DNA from: Lacinutrix sp.
GTDB taxonomy: Bacteria > Bacteroidota > Bacteroidia > Flavobacteriales > Flavobacteriaceae
NCBI RefSeq assembly: GCF_029238095.1
Contig: NZ_JAQWGS010000025.1
Coordinates: forward strand, 1-64,000
DNA length: 64,000 nt
Direction: 5' to 3'
This document shows positions 1-8,344 of this stretch, piece by piece. The position numbers and the translations under genes are program-made. The notes under the pieces were generated by a model, which saw nothing but the letters and a program-made list of their open reading frames with translations, was not told the DNA's origin and did not search any database. Positions within the stretch are counted from its first letter, which is position 1, and each line of letters opens with the position of its first letter.

Positions 1-165
1 GAAAATTAAGAAAACGAAAAATGACAAAAAATAGCACTTTGAAAGCTAGAAAAAAACAGTATCAAAATTTTTAACTAAATTAGCAGAAACCTCTCTTAAA
101 TTTTGAGCGAAAAAGTTCATTTTTATTTGACTACATACATACTATAATTTTAGTGTGCTTGTAAA
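1..165. other. left-edge intergenic region
   Basis: AT-rich sequence beyond the 3' end of the minus-strand mutase gene. One plus-strand frame is open from the window edge to a TAA at 72-74 and encodes a Lys/Arg-rich tail. It could be the last codons of a gene that starts outside the window, but 23 codons of A-rich DNA are not enough to decide. I see no hairpin followed by a T run that would terminate the mutase transcript. Confidence 0.3.
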
Positions 166-2316
166 TTACTCTATTAAAATCTCTAAAATTTTAATGGCAG
201 CGTCGCTAATTTTGGTTCCAGGACCAAATACAGCAACTGCGCCAGCATCGAACAAATATTGGTAATCTTGTTTTGGTATTACACCACCAACAATAATCAT
301 AATATCTTCGCGACCATAGGCTTTTAGCGCTTCTATAACTTGTGGTACTAAGGTTTTGTGTCCTGCTGCTAAACTAGAGACACCAAGAATGTGCACATCG
401 TTCTCTACAGCTTGTTTGGCTGCTTCTTGTGGTGTTTGAAACAGTGGACCAATATCGACATCAAAACCAACATCTGCATAGCCTGTTGCGACTACTTTTG
501 CACCACGATCATGACCATCTTGTCCCATTTTGGCAATCATAATACGTGGTCTTCTACCATCTTGCTCTGCAAAAGCATCTGCTAATTGTTGTGCTTTTTT
601 AAAGCTCGAATCGTCTTTTATTTCTTTACTATACACACCAGAAAATGATTTTATTTGTGCTTTATATCTGCCATAAACAGCTTCTAAGGCATCACTAATT
701 TCGCCTAAAGTGGCACGTTCTCGTGCTGCTATTACTGCTAAATGTAGTAAATTATTTTCTGCACTCACAGCAGAATCTTTAGTTTCGTGAGATAATCGTG
801 CTGCTGCTGTTAAATTATATAATGCTTGTGTTACTTTTTTAGTATCACGATTGGCTTTTGTTTTTTCTAAACCTTCTATTTGTTGTAAACGTACTGTTTG
901 GTTATCTACTTCTAGCGTTGCAATGGCATCTTCTTGGTCTAGCACATAGTTGTTAACACCTACTATAATATCTTGTCCAGAGTCTATGCGTGCTTGTTTT
1001 CTTGCTGCAGCTTCTTCAATTCTAAGTTTAGGTATTCCTGCTTCTATGGCTTTGGTCATGCCTCCTAATGCTTCAACTTCTTCTATTAAAGTCCAAGCTT
1101 TTTGTGCGATGTCATGGGTTAGTTTTTCAACATAATAACTGCCTGCCCAAGGATCTACTGTTTTAGTGATATGAGTTTCTTCTTGTAGAAAAATTTGTGT
1201 GTTTCTTGCTATTCTTGCAGAAAAATCTGTTGGTAAAGCAATGGCTTCGTCTAAGGCATTGGTATGCAAAGATTGTGTGCCACCAAAGGCAGCAGCAGCA
1301 GCTTCTATAGTGGTTCTGGCAACGTTATTAAAAGGATCTTGCTCTGTTAAACTCCAACCAGAGGTTTGACAATGTGTACGCAGTGCCAGCGATTTTTCAT
1401 TTTTAGGATTAAACTGTTTTACCAATTTTGCCCAAAGCATTCTTGCTGCACGCATTTTAGCAATTTCCATAAAATGGTTCATGCCAATGGCCCAAAAGAA
1501 GGAGAGTCTTGGTGCAAAAGTATCTATATCCATTCCTGCGGCAAGTCCTTTTCTTATGTACTCTAAACCATCGGCAAGTGTGTATGCCAACTCAATATCG
1601 CAAGTGGCTCCAGCTTCTTTCATGTGGTATCCAGAAATACTAATGCTATTAAATTTTGGCATGTTTTTACTGGTGTACTCAAAAATATCTGAGATGATTT
1701 GCATGGATGGTGTAGGAGGATAGATGTACGTGTTACGTACCATAAACTCTTTTAAAATATCGTTTTGTATGGTTCCTGCTAATTGTTCTGGTTGCACGCC
1801 TTGTTCTTCTGCTGCAACAATATAAAAGGCTAAGATTGGTAGTACTGCACCATTCATGGTCATAGACACACTCATTTTATCTAGCGGAATCTGGTCGAAC
1901 AACACTTTCATGTCTTCTACAGTATCTATGGCAACACCAGCTTTACCTACATCGCCAACAACGCGTTCATGGTCTGAATCATAACCACGATGTGTTGCTA
2001 GATCGAAGGCAACAGATAAGCCTTTTTGTCCTGCAGCTAAATTACGTCTGTAAAAAGCGTTGCTTTCTTCGGCAGTAGAAAAACCTGCGTATTGCCTAAT
2101 AGTCCATGGTCTACGAACATACATGGTAGCGTATGGTCCACGAAGGTTTGGTGCAATACCAGCTACAAAGTCTAGATGTTCTAAATCTTGTAAATCGGCT
2201 TTAGAATATTTAGATTTAAAAGCAATGTCTTCTGCAGTTAAAAAGGTGCTATCAGCTTTTTGTTGGCTGTTGGCTTGGGTTACTAAGTAAATATGTTGAA
2301 GGTTTTTTCTGCTCAT
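166..2316 (-). CDS. mutB: methylmalonyl-CoA mutase large (catalytic) subunit
   Basis: This 716-residue protein is the adenosylcobalamin-dependent subunit that interconverts succinyl-CoA and methylmalonyl-CoA, linking propionate and odd-chain or branched acyl-CoA breakdown to the TCA cycle in the cytoplasm. The N-terminal part (about 40-560) is the substrate-binding TIM barrel. The C-terminal part (about 588-716) is the B12-binding fold, with the DGHDRG motif around residues 600-605 supplying the axial histidine (H602), followed by the SSL and IIVGG segments of the cobalamin pocket. The length is normal for the family. Its ATG overlaps the stop of the upstream lipoprotein gene by one base (TAATG), which implies translational coupling. 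The small subunit lies upstream in the same operon. Identity is secure from the B12 motif and the partner gene. Confidence 0.97.
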   Translation of the reverse strand: MSRKNLQHIYLVTQANSQQKADSTFLTAEDIAFKSKYSKADLQDLEHLDFVAGIAPNLRGPYATMYVRRPWTIRQYAGFSTAEESNAFYRRNLAAGQKGLSVAFDLATHRGYDSDHERVVGDVGKAGVAIDTVEDMKVLFDQIPLDKMSVSMTMNGAVLPILAFYIVAAEEQGVQPEQLAGTIQNDILKEFMVRNTYIYPPTPSMQIISDIFEYTSKNMPKFNSISISGYHMKEAGATCDIELAYTLADGLEYIRKGLAAGMDIDTFAPRLSFFWAIGMNHFMEIAKMRAARMLWAKLVKQFNPKNEKSLALRTHCQTSGWSLTEQDPFNNVARTTIEAAAAAFGGTQSLHTNALDEAIALPTDFSARIARNTQIFLQEETHITKTVDPWAGSYYVEKLTHDIAQKAWTLIEEVEALGGMTKAIEAGIPKLRIEEAAARKQARIDSGQDIIVGVNNYVLDQEDAIATLEVDNQTVRLQQIEGLEKTKANRDTKKVTQALYNLTAAARLSHETKDSAVSAENNLLHLAVIAARERATLGEISDALEAVYGRYKAQIKSFSGVYSKEIKDDSSFKKAQQLADAFAEQDGRRPRIMIAKMGQDGHDRGAKVVATGYADVGFDVDIGPLFQTPQEAAKQAVENDVHILGVSSLAAGHKTLVPQVIEALKAYGREDIMIIVGGVIPKQDYQYLFDAGAVAVFGPGTKISDAAIKILEILIE

Positions 2317-2951
2317 TACATTACTAGTTTATTCAAATAATCGTCTACGCCATTTTCGTAAGGAGATTGTAATTGTATCCAAACTGTTTTTTTGTTTGCA
2401 GATATAACGTATGTAAAAATATAGCTAGATATGGCTGTACTACTATCTTCCATTTTAAATACGGCTTTAAATATTTGCGGACCTCTATCTGCATTGTATT
2501 TTGCAGTTACTTTAGTGTATGTTATGTCTGGATTAACATTATTGTTTTCGTAATTTAACCTAATCTGTCCTAACAAAAACTGTGCGTCTCTTTTGTAAAT
2601 AGGTTGATATGGTAACGTATTTAGTGTAAATGTTGAACGGGTTTCTTCGTCAAAAAATATACTAAAATTACCATCTAACTCCTTAAGCTTTTCTAGTCTT
2701 CTGTCTTCTATTTTAAAGGCATTAGGTGTTATTATGGCTTTAATAATTGCCTTGTATTCTTCTGTTGTTTGTTTTTTAAACGGACTAGGTAAATATACTT
2801 TTATACCATCGTCTGCAAGAATATGGTATGCTCCTTGTACTTGTTCTATGCTTGTGGCTTCAATCCAGCTTTGCATGCCTTTTACACTTTCAATACAGGA
2901 TTGAAACGCTAATACAATAGTTAATAATAGGATGTGTTTAAAGTAATTCAT
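2316..2951 (-). CDS. uncharacterised lipoprotein in the methylmalonyl-CoA mutase operon
   Basis: A 211-residue protein I do not recognise. It begins with a short hydrophobic stretch ending in the lipobox FQSC (lipid-anchored Cys19), so it is probably an envelope lipoprotein. The rest is soluble, mixed alpha/beta in appearance, with no catalytic motif that I can name. It lies between the two mutase subunit genes: 29 bases after the preceding lipoprotein gene, and with a one-base overlap onto mutB. The tight spacing argues for co-transcription, but a role in mutase function would be surprising for an exported lipoprotein. Function unknown. Confidence 0.8.
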   Translation of the reverse strand: MNYFKHILLLTIVLAFQSCIESVKGMQSWIEATSIEQVQGAYHILADDGIKVYLPSPFKKQTTEEYKAIIKAIITPNAFKIEDRRLEKLKELDGNFSIFFDEETRSTFTLNTLPYQPIYKRDAQFLLGQIRLNYENNNVNPDITYTKVTAKYNADRGPQIFKAVFKMEDSSTAISSYIFTYVISANKKTVWIQLQSPYENGVDDYLNKLVM

Positions 2952-2980
2952 TACGTGTAATTGGGTCCTAGATAGGTGTA

Positions 2981-3661
2981 TTAACTTTTTGCAGGAACTT
3001 CTACTTTGGGTGTGCTATTTGGGTTAAAACCATTAACAGAAGGTTTTGCTGGCTCAGGTTCTGGTTTTGGGTTAGGATTTTTTAAATCTTTTAATTCTAA
3101 ATCTAATAATTGAGAATAGAAGAACTCGAAAGCCACATAAGATTTTAAACTACCATCTGCTTGAATGTATCTTGCGCTATTGCTTAAAAGAGGTAGAATG
3201 AGTTTAGGGTTTAAACTGTTTGTTGCTAAAAGTGCGTTGTAGGTTGTTTTAATATCTTTATCTTTTATGTTATTGGCAATACAATCTACCAATGGATGCG
3301 CTTTGTTTATAAGCATGAGTCCGTTATCGTTGGTCCATAAACTAGTTTCTTCTTTAAGTGCTTTTGCTATTTTTAAACTGTGTTCGCTGGCAACATCTTT
3401 TACTTTCATACTGCCTCTTAATCTAAAATTAATAAAACTAGAGTAGGCCTTTGATACATTTTTAAATTTGGGATCGTAGGTGTTTATAATATCATTTTCG
3501 AAGGCAAAAACGGCTTCTTTGTATAAATCACCACTAGAAAAATCGCAGGCTAAAGGATTTGGATTTTCTGCGTATTTATAATCTATTTTTTTTGAGTTGT
3601 CACAGCTTGAAAATGTAACTATAATTAATAAAGCTAAAAGGTTGAAAGTTGTTTTTTTCAT
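2981..3661 (-). CDS. uncharacterised lipoprotein with Pro-rich C-terminal tail
   Basis: A 226-residue protein of unknown function. The N-terminus is a lipoprotein signal with lipobox FSSC (Cys20). The middle is helical and contains no recognised domain. The last 30 or so residues are a low-complexity Pro/Glu/Lys tail (NPKPEPEPAKPS and similar) that is likely disordered. It sits 40 bases downstream of the mutase small-subunit gene and 29 bases upstream of a second lipoprotein gene, all on the minus strand. This points to one long transcript with no evidence of an internal promoter. It may be an envelope protein that happens to share the operon. Confidence 0.78.
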   Translation of the reverse strand: MKKTTFNLLALLIIVTFSSCDNSKKIDYKYAENPNPLACDFSSGDLYKEAVFAFENDIINTYDPKFKNVSKAYSSFINFRLRGSMKVKDVASEHSLKIAKALKEETSLWTNDNGLMLINKAHPLVDCIANNIKDKDIKTTYNALLATNSLNPKLILPLLSNSARYIQADGSLKSYVAFEFFYSQLLDLELKDLKNPNPKPEPEPAKPSVNGFNPNSTPKVEVPAKS

Positions 3662-3701
3662 GATTTTTAAATTTTTATTATTTGTATTTACGATTTTTTA
3701 T

Positions 3702-5045
3702 TTATTCTGTTTTTAATCTGTTTTGTTCTAAGGTTTCGGCTAAACGTTGTTCTAAAATAGGTTGTAGCAATGTTTTTCTGCTATTCATTTTTAAAAAAGG
3801 ATAGAGTTCTAAATCGTCTTTCATTCTATCGTTTACATTGGGATGCTTATTGGTGCCAAGTAAAGTAATACTGCCAGAATTGAAGGCTTCTTGCTCTTTA
3901 GTAGCACTTTCCTTTATTTTTTTCTGAATAAGTCCTTCTTTTAGTTGTTTAGCAAAGCCACCATTGTTTTCGATGTCTTTAAATAATACCAGAGCTTTTT
4001 CTGAAAGTTGTTGTGTTAAACTTTCTATGTAATAAGCACCATCTGAAGCATTTTCTACTGCATTAAAATAGCTTTCGTGTTTTAAAACCAAGAGCTGATT
4101 TCTAGAAATGCGTTCGCCAAATTCGTTGTCTTTATGGTAAATAGCATCGTAAGCAAGATTGCATATTGTATTTGCGCCACCAAGAATAGCACTCATACAT
4201 TCTGTTGTAGTGCGTAACATATTAGTGTTGTAATCGTATAGTGTTTTGTTTCTTTTTGTTGGCATTGCAATAATGTGGCAAGTATCTGTAACACCATATT
4301 CTGCAGCTAAGGTTTTCCAGAGTATTCTTAAGGCACGAAGTTTTGCAATTTCGAAAAAATAATTTGTACCAACAGAGACTTTAAAAGTGATTTCTGATGT
4401 TAAATTTTGATTTAAATGATTTAAGTATTCATTAGCATGTGCTAATGCATAAGCTAGTTGCTGTACAATGGTAGCTCCAGCATTTTGATATAAACTTAAA
4501 TCGACACTAAGCGTTTTGTTTTTTGCTGAAACAATACAATCTAATTGCTCATGATCACTTTGTAAAGTATTAAACCAGTTTCCAGAGCGTGCTAGATTGC
4601 CAATAATATCTGTTAAAATGGTAACACCAGAAATAGCAGATAATTGTTTAGTATAATCTGCATCTAAAAACTGTAACTCCACATATAATGGAGTTGAGGT
4701 GGCATCTATATTTTTAATTAATGTTGATATAGAAACCTCGTTGTTAGGTATAATAAAGATAATACTTTCTGCACCTCTTTTTATTGCATTTACTGCTTTT
4801 GAATTCGATTTTTCAACATCAAAAACAAATATAGACTGGCAAATAGACCAAGTGTTAGATGGTACTTCTGTATATTGTTTGCCTTCAAAATCATCTTTAT
4901 GATAAAACGGTTTTACGTTGATACCTTCTGGAGAATTCCAGATTAATGTCTCGTTATAGTCTGCACCTTTTAAATCGACTTGAATTTTTTGTTTCCATGC
5001 TTTTGCAGAAACACTATCAAAATCTGTAAATAGTTTTTTACTCAT
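3702..5045 (-). CDS. mutA: methylmalonyl-CoA mutase small subunit, lacking a B12-binding domain
   Basis: This 447-residue protein is the non-catalytic partner of the heterodimeric mutase. It matches the TIM-barrel region of MutB in order, for example the FFEIAKLRALRILW helix that corresponds to [14 protein letters not shown] in the large subunit, and the region around GGANTI that corresponds to GGTQSL. Classical small subunits are about 620 residues and carry a degenerate cobalamin-binding domain. This protein stops at the end of the barrel, with no trace of that domain before the stop codon. The gene overlaps the upstream ftsB/divIC-like gene by 8 bases. Assignment rests on similarity to MutB within this window and on operon context. 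The short form is probably normal for this bacterial group and not a truncation. Confidence 0.92.
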   Translation of the reverse strand: MSKKLFTDFDSVSAKAWKQKIQVDLKGADYNETLIWNSPEGINVKPFYHKDDFEGKQYTEVPSNTWSICQSIFVFDVEKSNSKAVNAIKRGAESIIFIIPNNEVSISTLIKNIDATSTPLYVELQFLDADYTKQLSAISGVTILTDIIGNLARSGNWFNTLQSDHEQLDCIVSAKNKTLSVDLSLYQNAGATIVQQLAYALAHANEYLNHLNQNLTSEITFKVSVGTNYFFEIAKLRALRILWKTLAAEYGVTDTCHIIAMPTKRNKTLYDYNTNMLRTTTECMSAILGGANTICNLAYDAIYHKDNEFGERISRNQLLVLKHESYFNAVENASDGAYYIESLTQQLSEKALVLFKDIENNGGFAKQLKEGLIQKKIKESATKEQEAFNSGSITLLGTNKHPNVNDRMKDDLELYPFLKMNSRKTLLQPILEQRLAETLEQNRLKTE

Positions 5046-5340
5046 TTTTGTTAACTTTTAAACTGTCTTGATATTCTATAATATAAATGTCTTCGTTATC
5101 ACGTTTCATATAATACTCTTCTCGAGCAAATTTTTCGAGACCTTCTTCTTTTTTTAACTCCTTTATGGCTTTGTTGTCTTTAATAATTTCTTTTCTGTAG
5201 TATTCTTTTTCGTTCTCAAGTTTTTCGATATCGTTATTTAGCTCGTTATGAATTAACAAGGAGTTGCTATCCCAAAAAATCATAAATAAAGCAAATAGGA
5301 TTAAGATAATAACATATATATTTTTAAAATACTTGAGCAT
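5038..5340 (-). CDS. FtsB/DivIC-like septum formation initiator
   Basis: A 100-residue single-pass membrane protein. One transmembrane segment (about 7-27) is followed by a charged coiled coil (about 30-75, rich in Glu, Lys and Asn) and a short extracytoplasmic tail. This is the layout of the FtsB/DivIC family, which joins the FtsL/FtsQ divisome subcomplex. The sequence EEYYMKRDNEDIYIIEY near the end resembles the conserved region that follows the coiled coil in that family. It overlaps the stop of udk by one base and the start of mutA by 8 bases, so translation is likely coupled. Family-level assignment is good. Which FtsB/DivIC orthologue it is cannot be decided here. Confidence 0.85.
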   Translation of the reverse strand: MLKYFKNIYVIILILFALFMIFWDSNSLLIHNELNNDIEKLENEKEYYRKEIIKDNKAIKELKKEEGLEKFAREEYYMKRDNEDIYIIEYQDSLKVNKNE

Positions 5341-5948
5341 TAGGTTAGTTTTTCGTTAATTATTGTGCGTACAATATCAACTGCAACAGTATTGTATTTA
5401 TTGTTAGGTATAATTAAATCGGCATACTCTTTCATAGGCTCAATAAATTGTTGATGCATTGGTTTTAACGTGTTTTGGTAGCGCGTTAAGACTTCGTTTA
5501 TATCTCTACCACGTTCTGCAATATCGCGTTTTACACGTCTTACCAAACGCTCGTCGCTATCTGCATGAACAAATATTTTAATATCGAACATGTCTCTAAT
5601 TTTTGGCTTACTTAAAATAAGAATGCCCTCTACAATCATAACATGTTTAGGGTGTGTTGTTACAGTTTCTTTTGTTCTGTTATGCTCTACAAAAGAGTAC
5701 ACAGGCTGTTCTATGCTTTTTCCAGCTTTTAAAGCGGTTAAATGTTGCCTTAATAATTTGAAATCTATGGATTTTGGATGATCAAAATTAATTTTCACAC
5801 GCTCGTCGTAAGTCATATCTGATGTATCCTTGTAGTAAGAATCTTGAGAAATTACACCAACTTCACCTTCTGGTAATTCATTCATTATTTGTTCTACTAC
5901 AGTTGTTTTACCACAACCAGTACCACCAGCAATTCCTATTATAAGCAT
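5340..5948 (-). CDS. udk: uridine kinase
   Basis: A 202-residue cytosolic P-loop kinase that phosphorylates uridine (and cytidine) to the monophosphate in pyrimidine salvage. The Walker A motif GGTGCGKTT lies at about residues 8-16. QDSYY at about 35-39 and NFDHP at about 54-58 are typical uridine kinase nucleoside-site motifs, and the Arg-rich RRVKRDIAERGRD segment forms the lid. Length fits the family. It is the first gene of the minus-strand operon that continues into ftsB/divIC and the methylmalonyl-CoA mutase genes. A perfect TAnnTTTG element lies about 25 bases upstream of the start. Confidence 0.95.
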   Translation of the reverse strand: MLIIGIAGGTGCGKTTVVEQIMNELPEGEVGVISQDSYYKDTSDMTYDERVKINFDHPKSIDFKLLRQHLTALKAGKSIEQPVYSFVEHNRTKETVTTHPKHVMIVEGILILSKPKIRDMFDIKIFVHADSDERLVRRVKRDIAERGRDINEVLTRYQNTLKPMHQQFIEPMKEYADLIIPNNKYNTVAVDIVRTIINEKLT

Positions 5949-5972
5949 GTTTTAAAATTTAAAATAACTAAA

Positions 5973-5980
5973 CAAATTTA
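5973..5980 (-). promoter_or_regulatory. Bacteroidota-type -7 element of the udk operon
   Basis: On the minus strand this reads TAAATTTG, a perfect match to the TAnnTTTG -7 element of the Bacteroidota primary sigma factor. It lies 25 bases upstream of the udk ATG, between that gene and the cytochrome c stop. A clear -33 TTG is not present at the expected distance. It marks udk as the start of a transcription unit separate from the cytochrome pair. Confidence 0.5.
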
Positions 5981-5998
5981 GGAATTTGAAATAAAATA

Positions 5999-6418
5999 TT
6001 AGCGTTCAACCTTCGAAACTTCTTCTTCAGTTATTAACGATGTGTTTTTGTTTCCCCAACTATTTGTAATGTAGTTCATTACCGCTGCAATTTCCTTGTT
6101 TGTTAAGCCTTGAGATGCCATTGCAGTATTGTATTTTTCGCCATTAACAGTAATTTCTCCAGAGAGGCCATATTTAATAGCTTTAATGCTTTCTATTCTA
6201 TAGTTTTTAAGATAATCAGATTTCGCCAAAGGCGGAAACACTTTTGGTACACCTTTGCCATTTGCCATATGACATTGGATGCAAAAATCATTATAAATAT
6301 CTTTTCCTTCTGAAAAGTCCTGACTTTTGGTATTAAAATTTTGAACTATTTTTCTGTCTGAAGAATTACAGGCAGAGACTAACAATACCAAAGTTAAAAT
6401 GAAGCTTAAGTTTTTCAT
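5999..6418 (-). CDS. lipoprotein cytochrome c (single haem)
   Basis: A 139-residue exported class I cytochrome c. The lipobox VSAC (Cys17) anchors it to a membrane. The haem attachment motif CIQCH is at residues 46-50. A Met in the segment TAMASQGLTN is the probable distal ligand, followed by the C-terminal helix (IAAVMNYITNSWGN) typical of small cytochromes. It starts 2 bases after the PQQ-type sugar dehydrogenase gene, and the two are almost certainly co-transcribed. This makes it the likely electron acceptor of that enzyme. That partnership is inferred from context. Confidence 0.93.
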   Translation of the reverse strand: MKNLSFILTLVLLVSACNSSDRKIVQNFNTKSQDFSEGKDIYNDFCIQCHMANGKGVPKVFPPLAKSDYLKNYRIESIKAIKYGLSGEITVNGEKYNTAMASQGLTNKEIAAVMNYITNSWGNKNTSLITEEEVSKVER

Positions 6419-6420
6419 TT

Positions 6421-7524
6421 CTAAAGTCTTAACAATTTAACAATTCCTATGTTTTCTACACCTACATATATGTAACCGTAAGGTCCTTGCTCTATAGCGC
6501 GCACTCTGCCAATACCATCAAGAAGTCTTTCTTCTTTAACTACTTTTCCGTTTTTTATTTCACATCGATCTAAATAACTAAATTTTAGAGAACCAACAAG
6601 TAAGCTGCCTTTCCAATCTCCATATTTATCGCTAGAAATAAAAGCCATACCACTTGGTGCAATAGAGGGATCCCAATAGTGTAGTGGTTGCTCCATGCCT
6701 TTTTTTTCGGTCTGGTTTGTAATAGTAGTACCAGAATAATTTTTACCATAAGTAATTATTGGCCAACCGTAGTTTTTTCCTTTTCTAATAATATTTATTT
6801 CATCTCCACCTTTTGGACCATGCTCATGTGTCCAGATGTCTTTAGTTTCAGGATGTATTTCCATGCCTTGCGGATTGCGATGTCCATAAGACCAAATGGC
6901 TTTTTTTGCATCTTTAGAATCTACAAAAGGATTATCTTTAGGTATTGTACCATCATCATTTAATCTGTAAATTTTCCCACAATCTCGAGTAATATCTTGA
7001 GGGTTGATATCGCGTTCGCCACGTTCTCCTATACTAAAATAAAGGTAGCCTTCTCTATCAAAGACTATTCTTGATCCAAAGTGTTGTCCTTTAGTAGTAT
7101 TAGGTTCTGCTTTGTATAATAATTCTTTTTCTATAAGTGTGTTGTTTTTTATTTTGGCTCTCATAATAGCCGTATTTCCACCTTTACCTTCTCCTTTTGG
7201 TGAAGCATAAGAAAAATAAATCCAGCCATTATTTTTGTAATTCGGATGGATACTAATATCTAAAAGGCCTCCTTGGCCACGAACATAAATTTCTGGTAAA
7301 CCTTCTATTTCTGTTTTAGTATCATTTTTAAAATGAATTATTTTACCTTCTTTTTCTGTAATTAGTAAAGAGTTATCTGGCAGAAATACAAATCCCCAAG
7401 GATTAGTTAAATCAGACACTACAACTTCATGAGTATTCTTATTGTTTACAGAATTTTTGTCTTGTGCACAAGCAGTTAACGTTATCAAAAAAAGTAAAAA
7501 GTAAGTAAGTTTTTTAAGTCTCAT
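6421..7524 (-). CDS. PQQ-dependent sugar dehydrogenase family lipoprotein
   Basis: A 367-residue exported protein of the glucose/sorbosone (aldose sugar) dehydrogenase family, a six-bladed beta-propeller that oxidises sugars with PQQ. The lipobox is LTAC (Cys19). Family motifs appear in order: NPWGF and LLITEKEGKI near the start, QGGLLDI, SIGERG, the SYGHRNPQG segment, WTHEHGPKGGDE (metal/PQQ region) and NYGWPIITYG. The cytochrome c gene follows after 2 bases. I see no PQQ biosynthesis genes in the window, so the cofactor may be made elsewhere or taken up. Substrate is unknown; family members are often annotated only as aldose dehydrogenases. Confidence 0.93.
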   Translation of the reverse strand: MRLKKLTYFLLFLITLTACAQDKNSVNNKNTHEVVVSDLTNPWGFVFLPDNSLLITEKEGKIIHFKNDTKTEIEGLPEIYVRGQGGLLDISIHPNYKNNGWIYFSYASPKGEGKGGNTAIMRAKIKNNTLIEKELLYKAEPNTTKGQHFGSRIVFDREGYLYFSIGERGERDINPQDITRDCGKIYRLNDDGTIPKDNPFVDSKDAKKAIWSYGHRNPQGMEIHPETKDIWTHEHGPKGGDEINIIRKGKNYGWPIITYGKNYSGTTITNQTEKKGMEQPLHYWDPSIAPSGMAFISSDKYGDWKGSLLVGSLKFSYLDRCEIKNGKVVKEERLLDGIGRVRAIEQGPYGYIYVGVENIGIVKLLRL

Positions 7525-7565
7525 TATAAAATATCTATCTTTTGTACAATTTACAATAAAAATAG

Positions 7566-7595
7566 TTTGTTATTTAAATAAGTAAAGTATATTTG
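7566..7595 (+). promoter_or_regulatory. tRNA-Pro promoter
   Basis: TTTG at 7566-7569 and TATATTTG at 7588-7595 are separated by 18 bases and match the Bacteroidota -33 TTTG / -7 TAnnTTTG promoter. The predicted start site falls about 35 bases upstream of the mature tRNA. This is one of the clearest promoters in the window. Confidence 0.72.
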
Positions 7596-7637
7596 CACTT
7601 CTAAAATTAATAGTTTTGGAATTCAGATAATCATTTT

Positions 7638-7712
7638 CGGGGTGTAGCGTAGCCCGGTTATCGCGCCACGTTTGGGACGTGGAGGCCGCAGGTTCGAATC
7701 CTGCCACCCCGA
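7638..7712 (+). tRNA. tRNA-Pro (anticodon TGG)
   Basis: A complete cloverleaf of 75 bases. The acceptor arm CGGGGTG (7638-7644) pairs with CACCCCG (7705-7711), followed by discriminator A. The D arm lies at about 7647-7664. The anticodon stem CCACG/CGTGG encloses the loop TTTGGGA, which gives anticodon TGG for proline CCN codons. The T arm is GCAGG-TTCGAAT-CCTGC. CCA is not encoded. A strong promoter lies upstream and a rho-independent terminator directly downstream, so it is transcribed alone. Confidence 0.98.
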
Positions 7713-7717
7713 CTTTT

Positions 7718-7746
7718 AAGCTTCAGCATTTGCTGAAGCTTTTTTT
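7718..7746 (+). terminator. rho-independent terminator of tRNA-Pro
   Basis: AAGCTTCAGC (7718-7727) pairs with GCTGAAGCTT (7732-7741) around a 4-base loop and is followed by a T run. It ends the tRNA transcript 6 bases after the tRNA. Confidence 0.9.
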
Positions 7747-7867
7747 ATGAAATAACATGAGATAAAGCTTCATTTTTTGTGCTTAACTCCTTGGTATAGA
7801 ATTTGTTTGTAACATAATGGGTTTTATTTAGACCAATTAGTTAAAGATTAATAAACAAAAGAAAATT

Positions 7868-8200
7868 ATGATTGTAAACAAAGGAACTGTAGCTTTAGGA
7901 TTAATATTAGGATCTGCTGTAGGTGCTGCATTAGGCGTTTTATTTGCGCCAGATAAAGGCAGCAAAACCAGAGAATATATAAAAGATGAAAGTTTAAATA
8001 TTGTAGATGTACTAAAAAAGGATACATCAGTTTTAAAAGAAGATCTTGCAAAATCAGCAAAAGCAGGCAAAGAAAAATTTAATGAAGAATTGAGTTTAGT
8101 GACTAAAAAGGCAAGTCATAAAGCAGATGATTTAATTGAATTGCTTGAAAAAGGACTTCGTGTTTTAAAGGAAAAGAATAAAAACTTTCAGAATTCTTAA
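7868..8200 (+). CDS. YtxH domain-containing protein
   Basis: A 110-residue small envelope or stress-type protein. A glycine-rich hydrophobic segment (about 8-27, with LILGSAVGAALGVLFAP) is followed directly by DKGSKTRE and a long charged helical region. This is the YtxH (gas-vesicle-like) arrangement, in which the APxxGxxTR motif follows the membrane segment. Family members are widespread and poorly understood. It stands alone between the tRNA terminator and a hairpin at 8224-8265. Family assignment is firm; function is not known. Confidence 0.85.
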   Translation: MIVNKGTVALGLILGSAVGAALGVLFAPDKGSKTREYIKDESLNIVDVLKKDTSVLKEDLAKSAKAGKEKFNEELSLVTKKASHKADDLIELLEKGLRVLKEKNKNFQNS

Positions 8201-8223
8201 TTATTTTTTGTTAGTTAGAATTG

Positions 8224-8265
8224 TAAGCTTCAATTGTACTCTTTCTATGGTATAATTGAAGCTTA
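8224..8265. terminator. long hairpin between ytxH-like gene and trxB
   Basis: A 15-base arm at 8224-8238 (TAAGCTTCAATTGTA) pairs with 8251-8265 with one G-T wobble around a 12-base loop. There is no clean T run after it, so it may be a weak terminator or an RNA-stabilising hairpin at the 3' end of the YtxH-like transcript. The core AAGCTTCA also occurs in the tRNA terminator arm at 7718-7725, probably by chance. Confidence 0.5.
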
Positions 8266-8318
8266 TGCATTTATAATATCTGTTGATAACTTAACTGTAA
8301 GTTTTCTGCTAAAAAAAC

Positions 8319-8326
8319 TACTTTTG
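8319..8326 (+). promoter_or_regulatory. trxB: -7 element of trxB
   Basis: TACTTTTG is a perfect TAnnTTTG element ending 18 bases upstream of the trxB ATG. No convincing TTG is seen at the -33 position, so strength is uncertain. Confidence 0.5.
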
Positions 8327-8344
8327 TAGTATAAAATTAATGAA

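Noticed and set aside
7837-8070. 77- and 64-codon minus-strand frames
   Set aside because: Antisense to the YtxH-type gene, which has a clear domain.
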